A DNA stretch of 64,000 bases from Ilex aquifolium (GCA_951799425.1 OX637403.1:30110811-30174810), one strand, 5' to 3'. Counted from the stretch's first letter, positions 37,401-49,998 are shown. Program-made: numbers and translations. The notes: a model not told the origin generated them from the letters alone.

Positions 37401-38327
37401 TAAAAGTAAATTTTACTATAAAAAGAGGTTAAGTTAAAACTATGGTGAATAAATTTACCACAATTGGGAAAAGGTTATGACATCAAAGAGAAAATTTACT
37501 ATAATTCAGGGTTTAATACAATGATTATGTAATATTTTCACTATTGTTGTAAACTTCTCACTAATGTTATAAATTTTTTATTGATGTTGTAATTTTGTTC
37601 ACTGTTGTGGTAATTTTTCCACTATTGTTGTAAGATTAGAATGATTGTGATTAAGGTTATTAGTATATAGACAAATTTTATTTTCATTTTGGTTAATATT
37701 ATGAGAACCGTTGATAATAATACAAACTTAAAGATAAATTTACAACATCAGTGAGATGCACTAATGTTGTATTTACAACAAATGTGGTTAAAAGTGTCAA
37801 TCGTATTTTTACCACTATATTGATTAAAGTTTGCCCACTATTGTTGTAATTTATCCACTGCTGTTGTAAATTTTTCACTGATGTTGTAAATTTTCCATTG
37901 ATGTTGTAAATTTGCCCACTATTGTTGTAAATTTTTCCACTGATGTTGTAATTTTTTCATTGATGTTTTAAATTTTCCATTGATGTTGTAAATTTATCCA
38001 CTATTGTTGTAAATTTTTTCACTGATGTTGTAATTTTTTCACTGATCGATCAGTCAATACTAGTGATCGATCACAAACCCACAAAATATAGTTTTGGTAC
38101 TTCAAATGGTAGTAAAAGTTTGTCCACTATTATAGTAATTGTGCCCATTCTTGTAGTAAATTGTCCATTGATTTTGTAATTTTACCCACTATTGTTGTAA
38201 ATTTTTCACTGATGTTGTAATTTTTTCCACTATTATGGTAATTTTGTCCACTACTGTTGTAAAATTTTCACTAATGTTGTAATTTTGTTCACTACAGTCG
38301 TAAACGTCCCACTAATGTTGTAATTTT
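28461..38327. repeat. Giant ORF-less inverted repeat (foldback-like element), unit II
   Basis: Left arm about 28461-31740 and right arm about 35060-38327 are reverse complements; the first 280 bases of each arm, read side by side, agree at well over 90 percent. Landmarks pair at 29160/37680, 30830/36240 and 31560/35240. The 3.3-kb centre holds further inverted and direct copies (e.g. 32440-32640 with 34560-34800). The arms are built from degenerate units of the ACAACATCAGTGG kind, long TTAATTTGATGAATTGAA-type tracts, and repeated GATCGATC palindromes. No reading frame over about 75 codons exists. Absent from units I and III. Target duplication not resolved, so the class (long-TIR MULE, foldback or other) is open. 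Confidence 0.85.
32601..32614. repeat. Palindrome TGTGATCGATCACA in foldback centre
   Basis: Perfect 14-bp palindrome; identical copies at 34041-34054 and 34593-34606. Single-change variants recur at 28712, 29630, 29690, 29890, 32820, 34240, 37100 and 38065, often in pairs about 20-40 bp apart. Confidence 0.8.
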
Positions 38328-38615
38328 GCCCTCCATTGACTTAATGACAGCTTTTCGGTACCGTAGTCTGGTCCGTAATTTGGGGGATGAGTTACCCTAG
38401 AAAAAAAGGGTTGTAGAGGACGAATGTAATCCTTATCAAATTTTTTGTCTCAAATGATGTCACGCGCAACTTTCACAATCACAAACTGAGTTTTTTTAAT
38501 ATTTAGTAATGAATTATGCCGACATACAAGATAAGTGAGTTCCATTAATATTCAGTCATAGAACTTATACCACATGATGAAAAATTTGATAAACATAACT
38601 TAATCTTTTGGCAAT
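38328..38615. other. Unit II flank right of the giant inverted repeat
   Basis: Matches part of the CuAO upstream flank of the other units (compare 3530-3720). No gene. Confidence 0.5.
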
Positions 38616-38715
38616 GAGCAATGCTATATAACTCATTTAAAAAAGTTGATGAGACCCACTCATCCAATAGTCCCTCTTCATTTGAGATGCAAATTTGGGT
38701 TACATAGTATTTTCC
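38616..38715. mobile_element. 100-bp MITE in unit II flank
   Basis: Flanked by TTGGCAAT and TTGGGAAT (8 bp, one mismatch). Its right end, GGGTTACATAGTATTTTCC, resembles that of the unit I MITE at 18212-18394, suggesting the same family. Units I and III lack it. Confidence 0.65.
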
Positions 38716-38782
38716 TTGGGAATTCAATTATAAATTTCAAAAAGATGATGTCATAGTGTGTTGGAACAATGAAAAAGATAAT

Positions 38783-39504
38783 TGGCGGGACTTTAGGTGG
38801 CTCAGCAGTCCCAAGACTGACACGTGTGAAGAGATAGCCGTTATAGAGCTCAAGAGACGCCGAGGAGTGGAGCCGATGATGGATGGCTCGGAGGAGCCAA
38901 GTACGTATATCAACACCAGCATTTAAGGTGATTTGACAGCATATTTATGACGATGTGAGTGACTAAGACATGTCTATTAATGAGCCTCTGCTTCCTCGAA
39001 GACCCAAACTGAAAGTCATGAGTGCAAGCATTGATAACTGTGGCGCCGAGAATGGAACCCAAGGTACCGACCCCCCGAGCATCGAGCGCTCGGGAGTAGG
39101 TGTCAGACGCCGATCAGAGACTTGAGTGCCCGGGGATAGCCTTAGGCTCTCGGCGTGGTCCCTTCCTATTACCCGAGCATTGATGACACGAGAATCTAAG
39201 TAGAAAATACTCATCACGCATGGGTAGGGATGTAGTCCATTAAATGTTGAGATGAGACTCCATGTCCATGCACTCATTGTTGATTCAGGTATAAATATAC
39301 CTCAGAAAAATAAACAAATGTACGCAATTCACACTGAAAAAAACTAATACATTGTGCTCAAGCCTCCAAACTTATACTGACTTAGGTTTCGGAGGGGACG
39401 AGCCGGGTGTTCACCCGACCCCTTTTCTAACCTTTCCTTGGTTGTTTCAGATCGTTCATCTCGAGGATCGTTATCTCAAATTATTGTAGGAAATCTCCTG
39501 GGCA
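38783..39504 (+). mobile_element. Solo LTR, family 1, unit II (independent insertion)
   Basis: A 722-bp element from TGGCGGGAC to TGGGCA, flanked by a perfect 5-bp repeat ATAAT (38778-38782 and 39505-39509). The site used by the unit I and III copies is empty here (about 39610-39640, AATATACTTATATAG), so this is a separate insertion of the same family. Confidence 0.83.
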
Positions 39505-39834
39505 ATAATCATGTATATAACATAGCAAGGTTTTTTTTATTTTTTTTGAAACAGACATATCAAGGTTCATGCACTACATTATTTAACGTTCTTTTCGAGG
39601 ATTGAATGATCTATTGTCAATATACTTATATAGTTTCACATTGGGGAAATTACTTTCTTTTTTTCTTTGGGTCGATGGAGAAATTAAAGATAGAATACAG
39701 ATAAAAAATTAAAGATAGAAATGACATGAATTCATTTCACATGTTGACGAAAATATCAAGATGTAATTATATGCCACTGTGTACAGTTGTTCAAGCAGGC
39801 CCAAGTTAAATTTATTCATATCAAAAGCAAATGT

Positions 39835-39972
39835 AACTGGTTCCTTCGGTTCTTGGAGGTGCACCAAGGCGTGGGCTTGATGCAGCCAAATAGTCCTACT
39901 TTGCTTGGAGGAAAACATGGACGTGAAAAAAATGAAAAATACTATGGAGACGATGACAGAGAGGCTGAGCAT
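39835..39972 (-). pseudogene. CuAO exon-1 relic B (uninterrupted)
   Basis: About 138 bp similar to roughly the first 50 codons of CuAO exon 1, with a frameshift in the A run after the signal peptide. Homology stops on the right just before the gene's own start codon and on the left at AACTGG. It shows the pre-insertion state of the site hit by the CACTA element in unit I. Confidence 0.78.
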
Positions 39973-40344
39973 TAATGTTACTTACACATAATTTCTTGAC
40001 CTAATCAATCATAAATATTAGATTAAAAATAGGTCTCAATAAATATTGAGACCTACTATCAATTTAATGATTATTAGTGACTAAATTAAATTAATAAATT
40101 AGATCCAAAAAATATTACTCTAAAAGATATGAAGTCGAAAAAGATGACATTAATATTAGTATGAAGAACTTGTTTTTTATCGGATAATTTTTTTTTTAAT
40201 TAAAAAATATATAAATTAATTCTAACACCCCTATAAAAAAAACAAAAAGATAATGCTTGTGCGTTGGAAAAAGACAATCATGGTAGGGGTCCGCTCCACA
40301 TTATTTAAAGTTCTCTTCCAGGCTTGGCAGGGATCTTTTAAACC

Positions 40345-40387
<43 letters not shown>

Positions 40388-40950
40388 ACTCACATATTTA
40401 ATATAGAACAATTCTACGGGTCCCAATATTTATTGACACTCATTAATTATTCAATAATAGTGATTATTAAATTTGATTTTTAAATCTAATTTTTAAATTC
40501 ATGTAGTATTACTTTTAAATATAACAGATAGCAAACCAACTACTAGTATTACATTTCTCAATAACAAATAACTCCACTAAAACATATATATCTCTCTCTT
40601 TTCTCACCCTTACATCTCTCTTATTTTTTTAATGTCCACTCTATTTTTAAATTATGTAATTAAAGATAAGAAAAAAAATAAATATCACAATCAATATTCA
40701 ATTTTTAATATTATAAAATGTATTTAAACACAAAATTATTGCTAGTTATTGAATATTGGGGATGTTAAAGATAGAATCACATGACTACTTTCACGTGATG
40801 AAGACAAGAAGTCAATATATTTTTATCCCTCGTGAATGCCTTTGATCGGATTGTGAAAGAGATTAGTTGAAGTGCACGTAAATTGGCCTAAACAACCCTG
40901 ACCGTTGAATTAAAAAAATAAAAGTAATACACCTATGACATTGCTGGAAG
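39973..40950. other. Unit II spacer between relic B and the hAT-like MITE
   Basis: AT-rich, no gene. Contains a near-palindrome GTCTCAATAAATATTGAGAC (about 40031-40050) present in all units, the poly-C tract, and about 110 bp near 40405-40515 not found in the other units, close to the Helitron insertion site of units I and III. Confidence 0.5.
40347..40380. repeat. Poly-C homopolymer, unit II
   Basis: About 34 consecutive C in the context equivalent to the unit I tract. Confidence 0.8.
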
Positions 40951-41485
40951 TAGGCGTAACAATCGTGATGTATCGGATGATGTTCGTGTCATATCATTTC
41001 AAGTTTGTATCGAGCACTAGTCAATCCTAATCAAACATGTTTAACTAATTATGTCGTGTCGGCTTATTTATTTTCGAGTCGTATTCATGTTGACTCATAT
41101 AACCCGTCAATAAAAAATTTAACGCTCAATTTTTTGTCTAAAATTTTATTATCACTTAATCGAATTTATGCTCATATTTTTTTATAAACTAAAAATTAAC
41201 TTAATAAATATAATAATAATAATGAGTGAAAATATCTTCTTTTTTTGTACAAGAATTAGGTTACTACTTGATAAAATATAATAAAAATTTGACATTTTAT
41301 TCTTATAATACTACTTAAACATATTCATCGTGCCAATTTCAAACACTAACCCAACCCATTTATTATTCGTATTAACGGGTCATGTCATATACAGGTTCGT
41401 GTCGAGAAATAGTCAACCTTAACCCACTAATTTTATGTCGATTCTGAATCATATTTTCTTATTATGTTAGAAATTGTCACCCCTA
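40951..41485. mobile_element. hAT-like MITE, unit II
   Basis: Same insertion as 20175-20706, with ends TAGGCGTAACAAT and ATTGTCACCCCTA. Confidence 0.75.
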
Positions 41486-42352
41486 ACTAAAACCCTAAAA
41501 TGCAACTTTTGGGTGGAATCATAAATTATAGTTTTTGAAGAAAATTGGAAATTTCGATCAGTGGCGGAGTTGATTAGCAAGGTGATGGCATTGATAGTGA
41601 AGGAGGGAGATGGTGTTAGCTCTTGGCATAAGGAGAGTGGAAAGCAATACCATCAAAGAGGGAGAGAGGAAAGCAAAAATAACAAGGAGATACTTTGTTT
41701 GGATGCATATTTGAGTAATTTTGTATTTTCTGTCAATTACAGTGGGTAATTTAAAATTAAAGGGTAATTTTTTAAAATTAAAAATTAAGGGAGTTAATTG
41801 CAACATGACCATAATTGGAGGCCTCAATATGTAATTAATCCTCAAAAGATTATACCTAACGGTAAATATCAAAGATGCTCCTTGTAGATTGATGGATAAG
41901 GTATTAATGATGGATAAATTCTGGTTTCAATAGATTGTCAAAATTTAAACTCAAATCATCTGAATTTACAATTCGTCCCTATTATTATCGTAACACACCC
42001 ATGGCCATTGGTCGCGAACACCAACGTCAATCATCCTTAAATCCCAATTAAACAAATAGGTCATATGTCATCGTGTAGCCACCGCCTAACTGCCATCAAT
42101 TGCCACCCATCAAGCAAAAGGAAAAATGAAAATAAGGACAGAAGAAGAATAAGCCCTTTGCCTATAAACCAACCACCACCCAACCCAACCACCGCTGTTG
42201 GAAATGTAGATCCACACTGACCAACCAACCACCATTTTTGGAAATGTAGCGCCACACAATGACCACTCCCAACCTCGAGAAGAGCTCCAAAGTCCACACA
42301 AAATCCTCTCTAAATTCTATCAAAAATCCGACTAGAATTACATTGTAACTTG

Positions 42353-43105
42353 CAGTGTGTTTGGTACGGTGGAAAAATGGGTGGAAGGAAAGTGAGGAAG
42401 GAAAATAGAAGGGAAGGAAAATGTTTCCATTGTTTGGTATCAAATGAAAGTATGAGGGAGTGAAAAGTGGGAGGAAATCCTATCCTTCCAGCCCACCAAA
42501 TATTTTCAGCCCAAATTTGGGCGGAAAGTGGAGGAAAAAAGTGAAGGCAAGACAATAATTTTTTAAGTTGACCTTTTTACCTTTTACTTATTGGATATAT
42601 TTCATTCTCAATTCCCACTTGAAGCTCACCACTCTTTTTTAATGTTATGATTATAGAGTTTAAATATTATTTTTAGTTTTGTATCTTAATTTTTTTATCC
42701 AGGAAAATGCACCAATGCGTAAATTCTTTTTATATTCTTATTTTTAATTAATGTCATTTTGAAATTTTTTAATTAATAGTTAGAAATCATTCAAAACAAA
42801 ATTAATTCCTCCAAAATTAATTGGTAACAATAATAAGGGGATTAAAAGCTTTTTCAAATTAATTGGATTGATTTGTAATAAAAAATTCACTTAATATATT
42901 CAAGGGTAGAATTATAAATTGGGCATATATGTTTTTCCTTTCAATTTTCATCCAATACCAAACGGATGGAAAATATATCCCTTCTATTTTCCATCTCTCC
43001 TACCAAACAAAAAAGAGGAAAACTTTCTTTACTTCATGGATGGAAAACTTATTCCTTTCACTTTTTCTTCCTTCCTTCTTTCCATCATTCGTACCAAATG
43101 GAACA
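42353..43105. mobile_element. MITE with GTTTGGTACG ends, unit II
   Basis: 753 bp copy of the same insertion; the right end here is better preserved (CGTACCAAATGGAACA) and is followed by TTG. Confidence 0.75.
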
Positions 43106-43179
43106 TTGGGGTTCAACCTATTCAACACATAACTGTGGATAAAACACCACTTCCACCCAATCTTCGTCCCGATTCTATT

Positions 43180-43751
43180 AGATGAGTCCAGATTTAATTG
43201 GATCAAGCTTAATTAATGAAATAAACCCAAATCAGTTAAAAGACAGGTCAAGTCCAGTTTATGGATGTGGCCCGATCTAAAGTTCAAAGGATTCAGGAAG
43301 ATTAGCATACATGGAGAGTAATTACCGGGAGAACCACTCTCCCAAATCAAGACTATCTCTCATTGTGTCTATCCTAGTTGTAGCTATCCTCCCCGAAAAG
43401 CTAGTAACCTACCTTTAACGCCACCGCTTCAACTAAGGCTCTATACCTATAAATTGTAAGTCTTCTCCACATGAGGGGCATCTCTCTACACACATTTTAC
43501 ACAATTACATTTCTCAGAGTCACGTATCTACACCTAGAACTTATTTTTACTCATTTTCTACCACCTGCTATTTTATCAAAAAAGTCCTCCGGACCACCAT
43601 TACCTCCTTCAAAGTAGAGTAGGTCATACTGACCTAACCACTCTATACCTGTGTGTTACCTATATTGATCTCAACTTTATATTTACTGCATTTATTACCT
43701 ATATGAATTACTCGACATGAGGTGCATAAATTCAATTTTTGTGCATCATCA
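43180..43751 (+). mobile_element. Solo LTR, family 2, unit II
   Basis: Same insertion as 22422-22991, with the same CTATT duplication and the same mutated first base. Confidence 0.78.
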
Positions 43752-44687
43752 CTATTGAAATGGCTGCCCCTAATACCAGGTATAGATGTGCCCTAAATTC
43801 AATTTCACTTCGAATTAGTTTCGATTATCAATATTTTTAAACCTTCTCACAAGAGATCATGAGATCAAGTAGAAGGTTTTTCAATCAAAATGAGGCATAA
43901 TTCTTGCCATATTAAAGACTTAAAATTCTCCACATACCACTTAGCATTTTTCATCAATTTTCCTTGGGACTAAGTTAGATTACATTCGTTCCACACGAAA
44001 GAAAATATCATCCGACTCTGACCAAGTTTGTTACCCATTTTACGGGTAATGACAACACAGATGAGAAAATTAAATTATGGGTTAATTATAAATGAGTATA
44101 CAAAATTAAATTTAATTGTCACAAAATACACAGCTCTTAATGTTAAGTCATTAACTTTTTTTTTTATTAACTCCTTATTTTTAGAACTTAATTGCGTCCA
44201 AGTACACAATTTATTTTTTTGTGATTTTCTTTTGATATATATCGATCGATCATGAAAAATCTACACCGTAGTCTCTAGTGGGTACCTTTTACATGCGTCG
44301 TTGAATTATGATCTAATAGTCACCAAACACAGATGCTCAAAATTAATTGTCAAGACTTACCAAATTCATAACTAAATAGGAAATGTCTATGACTTATTAA
44401 TTGTAATCTAGTCCTATATTTTTGGAGTGTGACTTTTAACAAATCAATAAGTTTATTCTATTGTAATTTAGACTTTTCAGAATCAAGACACATAAACTCT
44501 TTATATGCACTGGTAAAATTATGTACATCTAACTCACTTCAGATCTTAAATTTCAGACTCTCATATATTAATTGCTCTCTTTAAAAAAATTGACAATATT
44601 TGATCAAAAAAAAAAATTGACAATAACAAGGCATTATGGATGAATACAAAGTTTTCTTGTAAGACATTCCATGGACTCTACCATTGG

Positions 44688-45571
44688 AAGCAATCTTAAA
44701 CAAAAGTTTTTTTGAGTTGGAAAAGTAATATTATATGGAATAAATTACATATATGACCTTTAAACTATGATCTTTATGTCAATAAGCTCTTAATTTTTTT
44801 TTATCAATTAAGCTCATGAATTCTCTAATTGTGTCAATTAAGCCTTTATGTCTACCTCCGTTAGAATGTGTCACTCACGTGATTATATGATACAAAAAGA
44901 CAAAATGACTAAATTGACATAATTAAAAAATTCAAAAGCTTAATTGACAAAAAAAAAAATTAAGGGCTTAATTGATATAAAGGTCATAATTTAAGAATTA
45001 TATGTGTTGTTTATTTTATTATTATTATATAAAAAAGTTTAAGAACAAAATTGAAGAAAAAATTAGAGAGCAAAGTAGACATGGATACCTATTGTGAGGA
45101 CAAAAGCCAAACTTTTCTAAGGTGGGTTGTGACATGGAAAATCTCATGAGTGGGGGCTGCTGCAGACTGCATAACATCCACTTGTAGATGTGTCACATCG
45201 CAACTTTCCTTTATAAATCAAACCCGATTGTTTTGGGTGTGTGTTATTTAAATATCTTCACTTGCACTTTCCCTTTAAGGGATTGTGTAAGTGTTGTGTT
45301 CAAAAAAATTAAAAAAACTCTTCGGGGCACATTATGCCGGCGTTTCGGTGTTGGACTGGAATTCCACACATTGGGCCAAAGGCCCTGTGGTAATGGTAAT
45401 CCACCGGGGTGTCGGGGGACTGGGCAATCCCACATTGGGATTGCTTTGGGTGTGTGTGTTATTTAAATATCTTCACTTGCACTTCCCTTTTAAGGGGTTG
45501 TGTAAATGTTGTGTTCAAAAAAATATACATAGATAAAGTTTCACTATAATCCAAATGGCAAAAGTATTTCA
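44688..45571. mobile_element. Composite insertion, unit II
   Basis: 884 bp absent from unit I, flanked by CTACCATTGG (44678-44687) and CTATCATTGG (45572-45581). The left part (about 44745-45010) is an inverted-repeat MITE with arms of about 100 bp around GTCAATTAAGC. The right part holds two SINE-like bodies in direct order (about 45220-45310 and 45310-45530), each with a GGTGTGTGT run, a CCTTTTAAGG-type block and a short A-tail. Confidence 0.6.
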
Positions 45572-46293
45572 CTATCATTGGTCTAAGAATCCACTATCTT
45601 ATGCTTTTTTTTGGAGAACAGTGGGCAAACCATTCAGCTCTCCTTTCGGAATCTTGATTCGGCTGGTGTAAAGATTCCAGGTGGGGCCCAATGTGGTCCC
45701 TAATAATTTATGAATCCAAATTCAATCAAAATACTTTTTGGGCAATTTTATAATTAACCACTTTGTAAGAACTTTAATTTAATGTAATTATTGAATTGAT
45801 TAAAAATTTTAATATTAAACAAAGCCCACATTCAACTTAACAATTTTAGTTGATTAGATCTCCATATTAAATTTAAATAGAATTTTTCATATTTTTCTCT
45901 TTTATTTTTTTCTTGACGGATTATTCTTCACAATTAATGAGTGAAGGTCTCACTTAAATATATGATAGGTGATCCGTCTAAAAGAAAATAGAAGATAAAA
46001 TATATTATAAATGATGTCACCTCAATTAATTTGTAAATTTTTTTTGTGTGTGTGATAGAGAACTTGTTTAAGGGACTATAGGGAAAGTTGTATTCGCCTC
46101 AACCAGAGTAAAACCTGAATAAATAATTAACTATCAATCATTGATATGAATTGACATTTTTTTTATTGATAATTCGAACTTACATCTGACTTTGAACTTG
46201 TTATCTTATCTTATACACCTTATAATTTGATACCACCTCAAAAGACAAAAAAAGTAGTATGAAAGAGAGAGAATGGTGGTCATGAGAGCTAAA

Positions 46294-49200
46294 TCAAGAA
46301 GAACTACCAGGCCTACAAACAGGCAGGTCCTTTTCGAAGTTGGGCATGGAAGGAAGGATTGGATTGCTTTCGAAAAAATTGACGGGCTTTAGAGCAAAGC
46401 TTGACGAAACTGTTGGCATCACGGGAAAGTCCTCCTGGCAAGGTATGTGATGAAATCCCAGTGTGTACCACAATACTATATCTGTGTTCTCAATTGGGCG
46501 ATTCCTGTTTCATCAAACAAAAAGAAAAGAAAGTATAAAAAGTCAAATATAAACAGTTTTACCTCTATATATATGGAGAAGTGCTAATGTGACTATGGGG
46601 CCTTCTTTACCTTTCAGACCATACAGCTAATGTATCTTCTCCCTTGCTTTGATATACCAAAAGGCCACCAGCCCACTGTTCGGTCCGGTTATATGGAGTC
46701 ACCCATATCTATCACACAAAAAGGCCAATTTAGTGAGAATTTTGCAACTAAATTCCTAACACAATTAGTGTGTGAAAGCAAAATTGGAGCCTTTTCATCT
46801 AAAATATTGATTAGTAATGAACCGGTGACGTTTGTTTGCTCTTCCGCGTAAGATCCTCCAACCTACCATGACCATCAGTTGCCATCCATTTTCGTTCTCT
46901 ACCCTGTTCGAGAAGGTGGATCAAAGAAAGGTAGTTTGCTTCTCTCTTGGACTGATGATAGCTTATGTAGTGGTTGGCCTTCCTACTAGAATGCCTGTGA
47001 GGATCGAACAGGGTCATGCTTGCAAAATGGGCTCATCGGGCCATTTGTGATGGACCCAAACCAGATATGGGCAATGGCACGGGCTAAGCCAGCTCGTGTA
47101 TTGTTTCTTATTAAATAATCAAACTATACCTTTATATTGGACTCTAACTTAACACGACTTGTTACTTTAACTCATCAATTGTAATTTCACCATAAAATTT
47201 GAGTTTTGGATGGGTTTTCAAATAGAGCGGGCCATGTAGCAGGCAAGATTACGAGTTGGCCTATGAACTCGAACACTATCGTAGCCCGGATAGGGTGGGT
47301 TACATTTCTAGGCCAGGCTACGCACGGCCTTTTTTAGGGTTGGTTTGCAGCCCGCCACTGGCTAACTTGGCCTATGGATTGCCCTACCTACTAGGGCAAT
47401 CCCAATTTGTAAACAGACCATCAATTGGATGATGTGAAATGTGCAATAAGATCACATATCAACCAGCAAGAGAATCCAAAGAATGGTACCTGATTGTTTG
47501 TGAAAGCACTTCTGATTTGTGGAGGGTCATTTAGATCAAGCAGACTAGCAGCAGTGCCACTAGGAACAACTTTGTACCCTGCCGGATTACCCAACCTAGA
47601 CCGCCGCGAAGGGTTAACCAAATGAAATTCCGATGGATCATAGAGCTTGAGCTTAATTCGCGCATCCTCCTCCGTCATAGCCACATGCCTCTTTGCCTTC
47701 AAGTAGCTCTTCCTAGGTGACTCGCCTGGCAAAGTCTCTTCCTTCACAAGATTCACCTCGACAAACGAATTGTTGGGGCCATCGATGTCCATGTCGAGGT
47801 GGAAGGTAATGAAGTGATCGTGAACTACACCGATGGCATTTTCCGATACAAGAGAACCTGATATCTCTTTGTTGACAGGAACTTGATACACATTTTCGTA
47901 TGGTGTTCCTTTCACCATTAGCATTCCGGACAGCCCTACCTGTTGGGAGGTAATACATTTTAGCTGTCCAAGTCTAGTAAACATTCATCACAGCAATGTT
48001 ATCATCGACACATAATATCTTCATCTATTAATAAAAATTACCTTGACGGAGATCAAACCATCAATTTGAAATTCCCAGTCGAATATGTAGTCATAGTTTC
48101 CAACTGATGCCGCCATTCGAGCCACAAGCGTCACCTTCGGCCTCGATTCTCTTATCTACGCCAAATTTAAGATCAAAATCATAGTTTGGATTTATAATTT
48201 GTTTGCTAATGTTCAAGGCAAAGTTCAGGTGTACGAACCGGTCCTTCAACTCATACACTATTTAAATCAGCACTTGTGTTAATAGATTAATTAGCATGAT
48301 TCCCTTCTGAATTGAAGGAAAAAACTCCAAATGCAAATCAGGATATATGAGTCCATTGTAAAGCTAGGGTTGTGTAAATAAGCCAATTTAGAGATGTTAA
48401 TACGGGCAATTTGAGTTGGGTCATGATCAAGCTCAAAAAACTTGTTTACCCGGAAACAAGGATTGTTTCACTAGGTGGTACATGGGTGACCCATTACATG
48501 AGTCTCTCTTCATTTTAAAGTACGAAAAGGAACAAATAAATTTAGAAAGACTGAACAAATTCAAGCATACCTCGAAACCATTTACAGGGAGTTCGGAGTG
48601 CCTCCAGCCAATATCCCCGGCATAGCGCTCGAAAATGCAAATCATGTTGGACTGAACAAAAGCCTTCCCATCAGCAGCAACAAAAAGCCCATCCATATAG
48701 TATGAGTACCTAGGACAATCATTGAGTGGCACAAGTGGCATGGCTGTCACACCTAGCCCATACTCCCCTGCATCCACGTATGTTCTGAAGTACCAAGATT
48801 CATCTATGTCCATATATGGCACAAATAATTCTGAAGCAAAACCTTTGTACATCACACTCCTTAGCTCTCCGGTCACCGAGTCCCGTACCATGGCCCGGGA
48901 AATTATCATTCCGGCTCGTTGGTCGGGTTTGATGTGAAACACCCAGTTGGCCCATTTCACCATATGCCCATCTTCTACTCGAAAGCTCGGACCGTTGGGC
49001 TGCTCTATTGAAATTGGATTGAGTGGCTCCATTTTCATAGGCTTGTCTTGTGCAATGTACTGATAATCCGTGTTGGTAGCTTTTGGAACTGGTATTCCTC
49101 GGCCCGTATCGGATATTTTCACCACCTCTCGCTTATCGATGTCCACGGACACGGTGAGCCCCTCAATGGGCCTCATGTAGAAATTTGGTGTGCCTTGGCT

Positions 49201-49869
49201 AGAGTAACATTGGACCTTTATGATCCTTTTTCCTTCCTCATTAGGCCCATACCACCCTGCCGAAAGTGTGATGCAAGATAAATCCGAATACGCAACTCCT
49301 CGTGCCATGATTGATTTATTGACCTCTTCATTGGACAATGTCACCTGTAAAGCAACCGAAATGTCGTCCATGGATAAGATCGGATAGCCCGAACCGGGAT
49401 TGTTGTCATGGCTAATGACCCGGCCCAAACCCAAGTCCACGGTGAGAACATGAGTTTGGCCATTCAATAGCGCAATCACAGACGCTCTTCTAGGGGGAAG
49501 AGGGTCACCTTTTATCCATTCCAAAACCCGGGACTTATCGGGTTCATCCAGAGATAGAGAATGGATTGTTGGGAAGGTCCATGAGAAGGGTGCATAGACG
49601 GAGAGGATGGCTCGAACTTTCTTGATTTCTGGTATGGTTAGTGGATTTAGAGGGTGCAGAGGGGTGTCTGTTGGGAGGTTCTTGGGCTGTGAAACTTGGG
49701 TCTCTAGGACTGAGCCTAACTGGGTCCTTCGGTTCTTGGAGGTGCACCAAGGGGTGGACTTGGTGCAGCCGAATAGTCCCGGTTTGCTTGGAGTACCCCA
49801 TGGACGCGCAAAAATGAAAAGGGCTATGGAGAGGATGACAGACAGGCGAAGACATGAAATGGTTTCCAT
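46294..49869 (-). CDS. Copper amine oxidase copy 3, complete five-exon gene
   Basis: Third tandem copper amine oxidase, 723 residues from the conserved METISC start. Exons are 49869-48571, 48155-48042, 47939-47490, 46708-46611 and 46504-46294, with the same lengths and phases as copy 2. The NYDY cofactor site, HDH and GFHH copper ligands, acidic second metal site and signal peptide are all intact. It is closer to copy 1 than to copy 2: same VARMAAS, same AFTNNQ, and the same retroposon upstream. An ATG at 49923, inside that retroposon, is in frame through the CT-rich leader and would add 18 charged residues (MIKEKKVASLERERKRET) ahead of the signal peptide. I prefer the 49869 start because all three copies share it and it places the signal peptide at the N-terminus. 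Confidence 0.95.
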
Positions 49870-49905
49870 GGTCTCTCTCTTTCTCTCTCTCTCTAGAGAG
49901 GCCAC

Positions 49906-49998
49906 TTTTTTTTCTTTTATCACTAGAGAACTACAACACTTCTACTTAAAAGCAGAAGTGAGGTAGCCCCAATATAACCCACACACACCCTATGGCTA
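49906..49998 (-). mobile_element. SINE-like retroposon fragment upstream of CuAO copy 3
   Basis: Same 93-bp insertion as upstream of copy 1, with the same 14-bp target repeat (49892-49905 and 49999-50012). Its position and duplication are identical, so it predates the separation of copies 1 and 3. It supplies the upstream in-frame ATG at 49923. Confidence 0.7.

Noticed and set aside
28607-38340. Short frames such as STIVVNFSTDVV within the giant inverted repeat as a repetitive protein
   Set aside because: They translate degenerate noncoding repeats, are interrupted constantly and show no consistent frame; also ruled out as a CRISPR array because spacers are not unique and the genome is plant.
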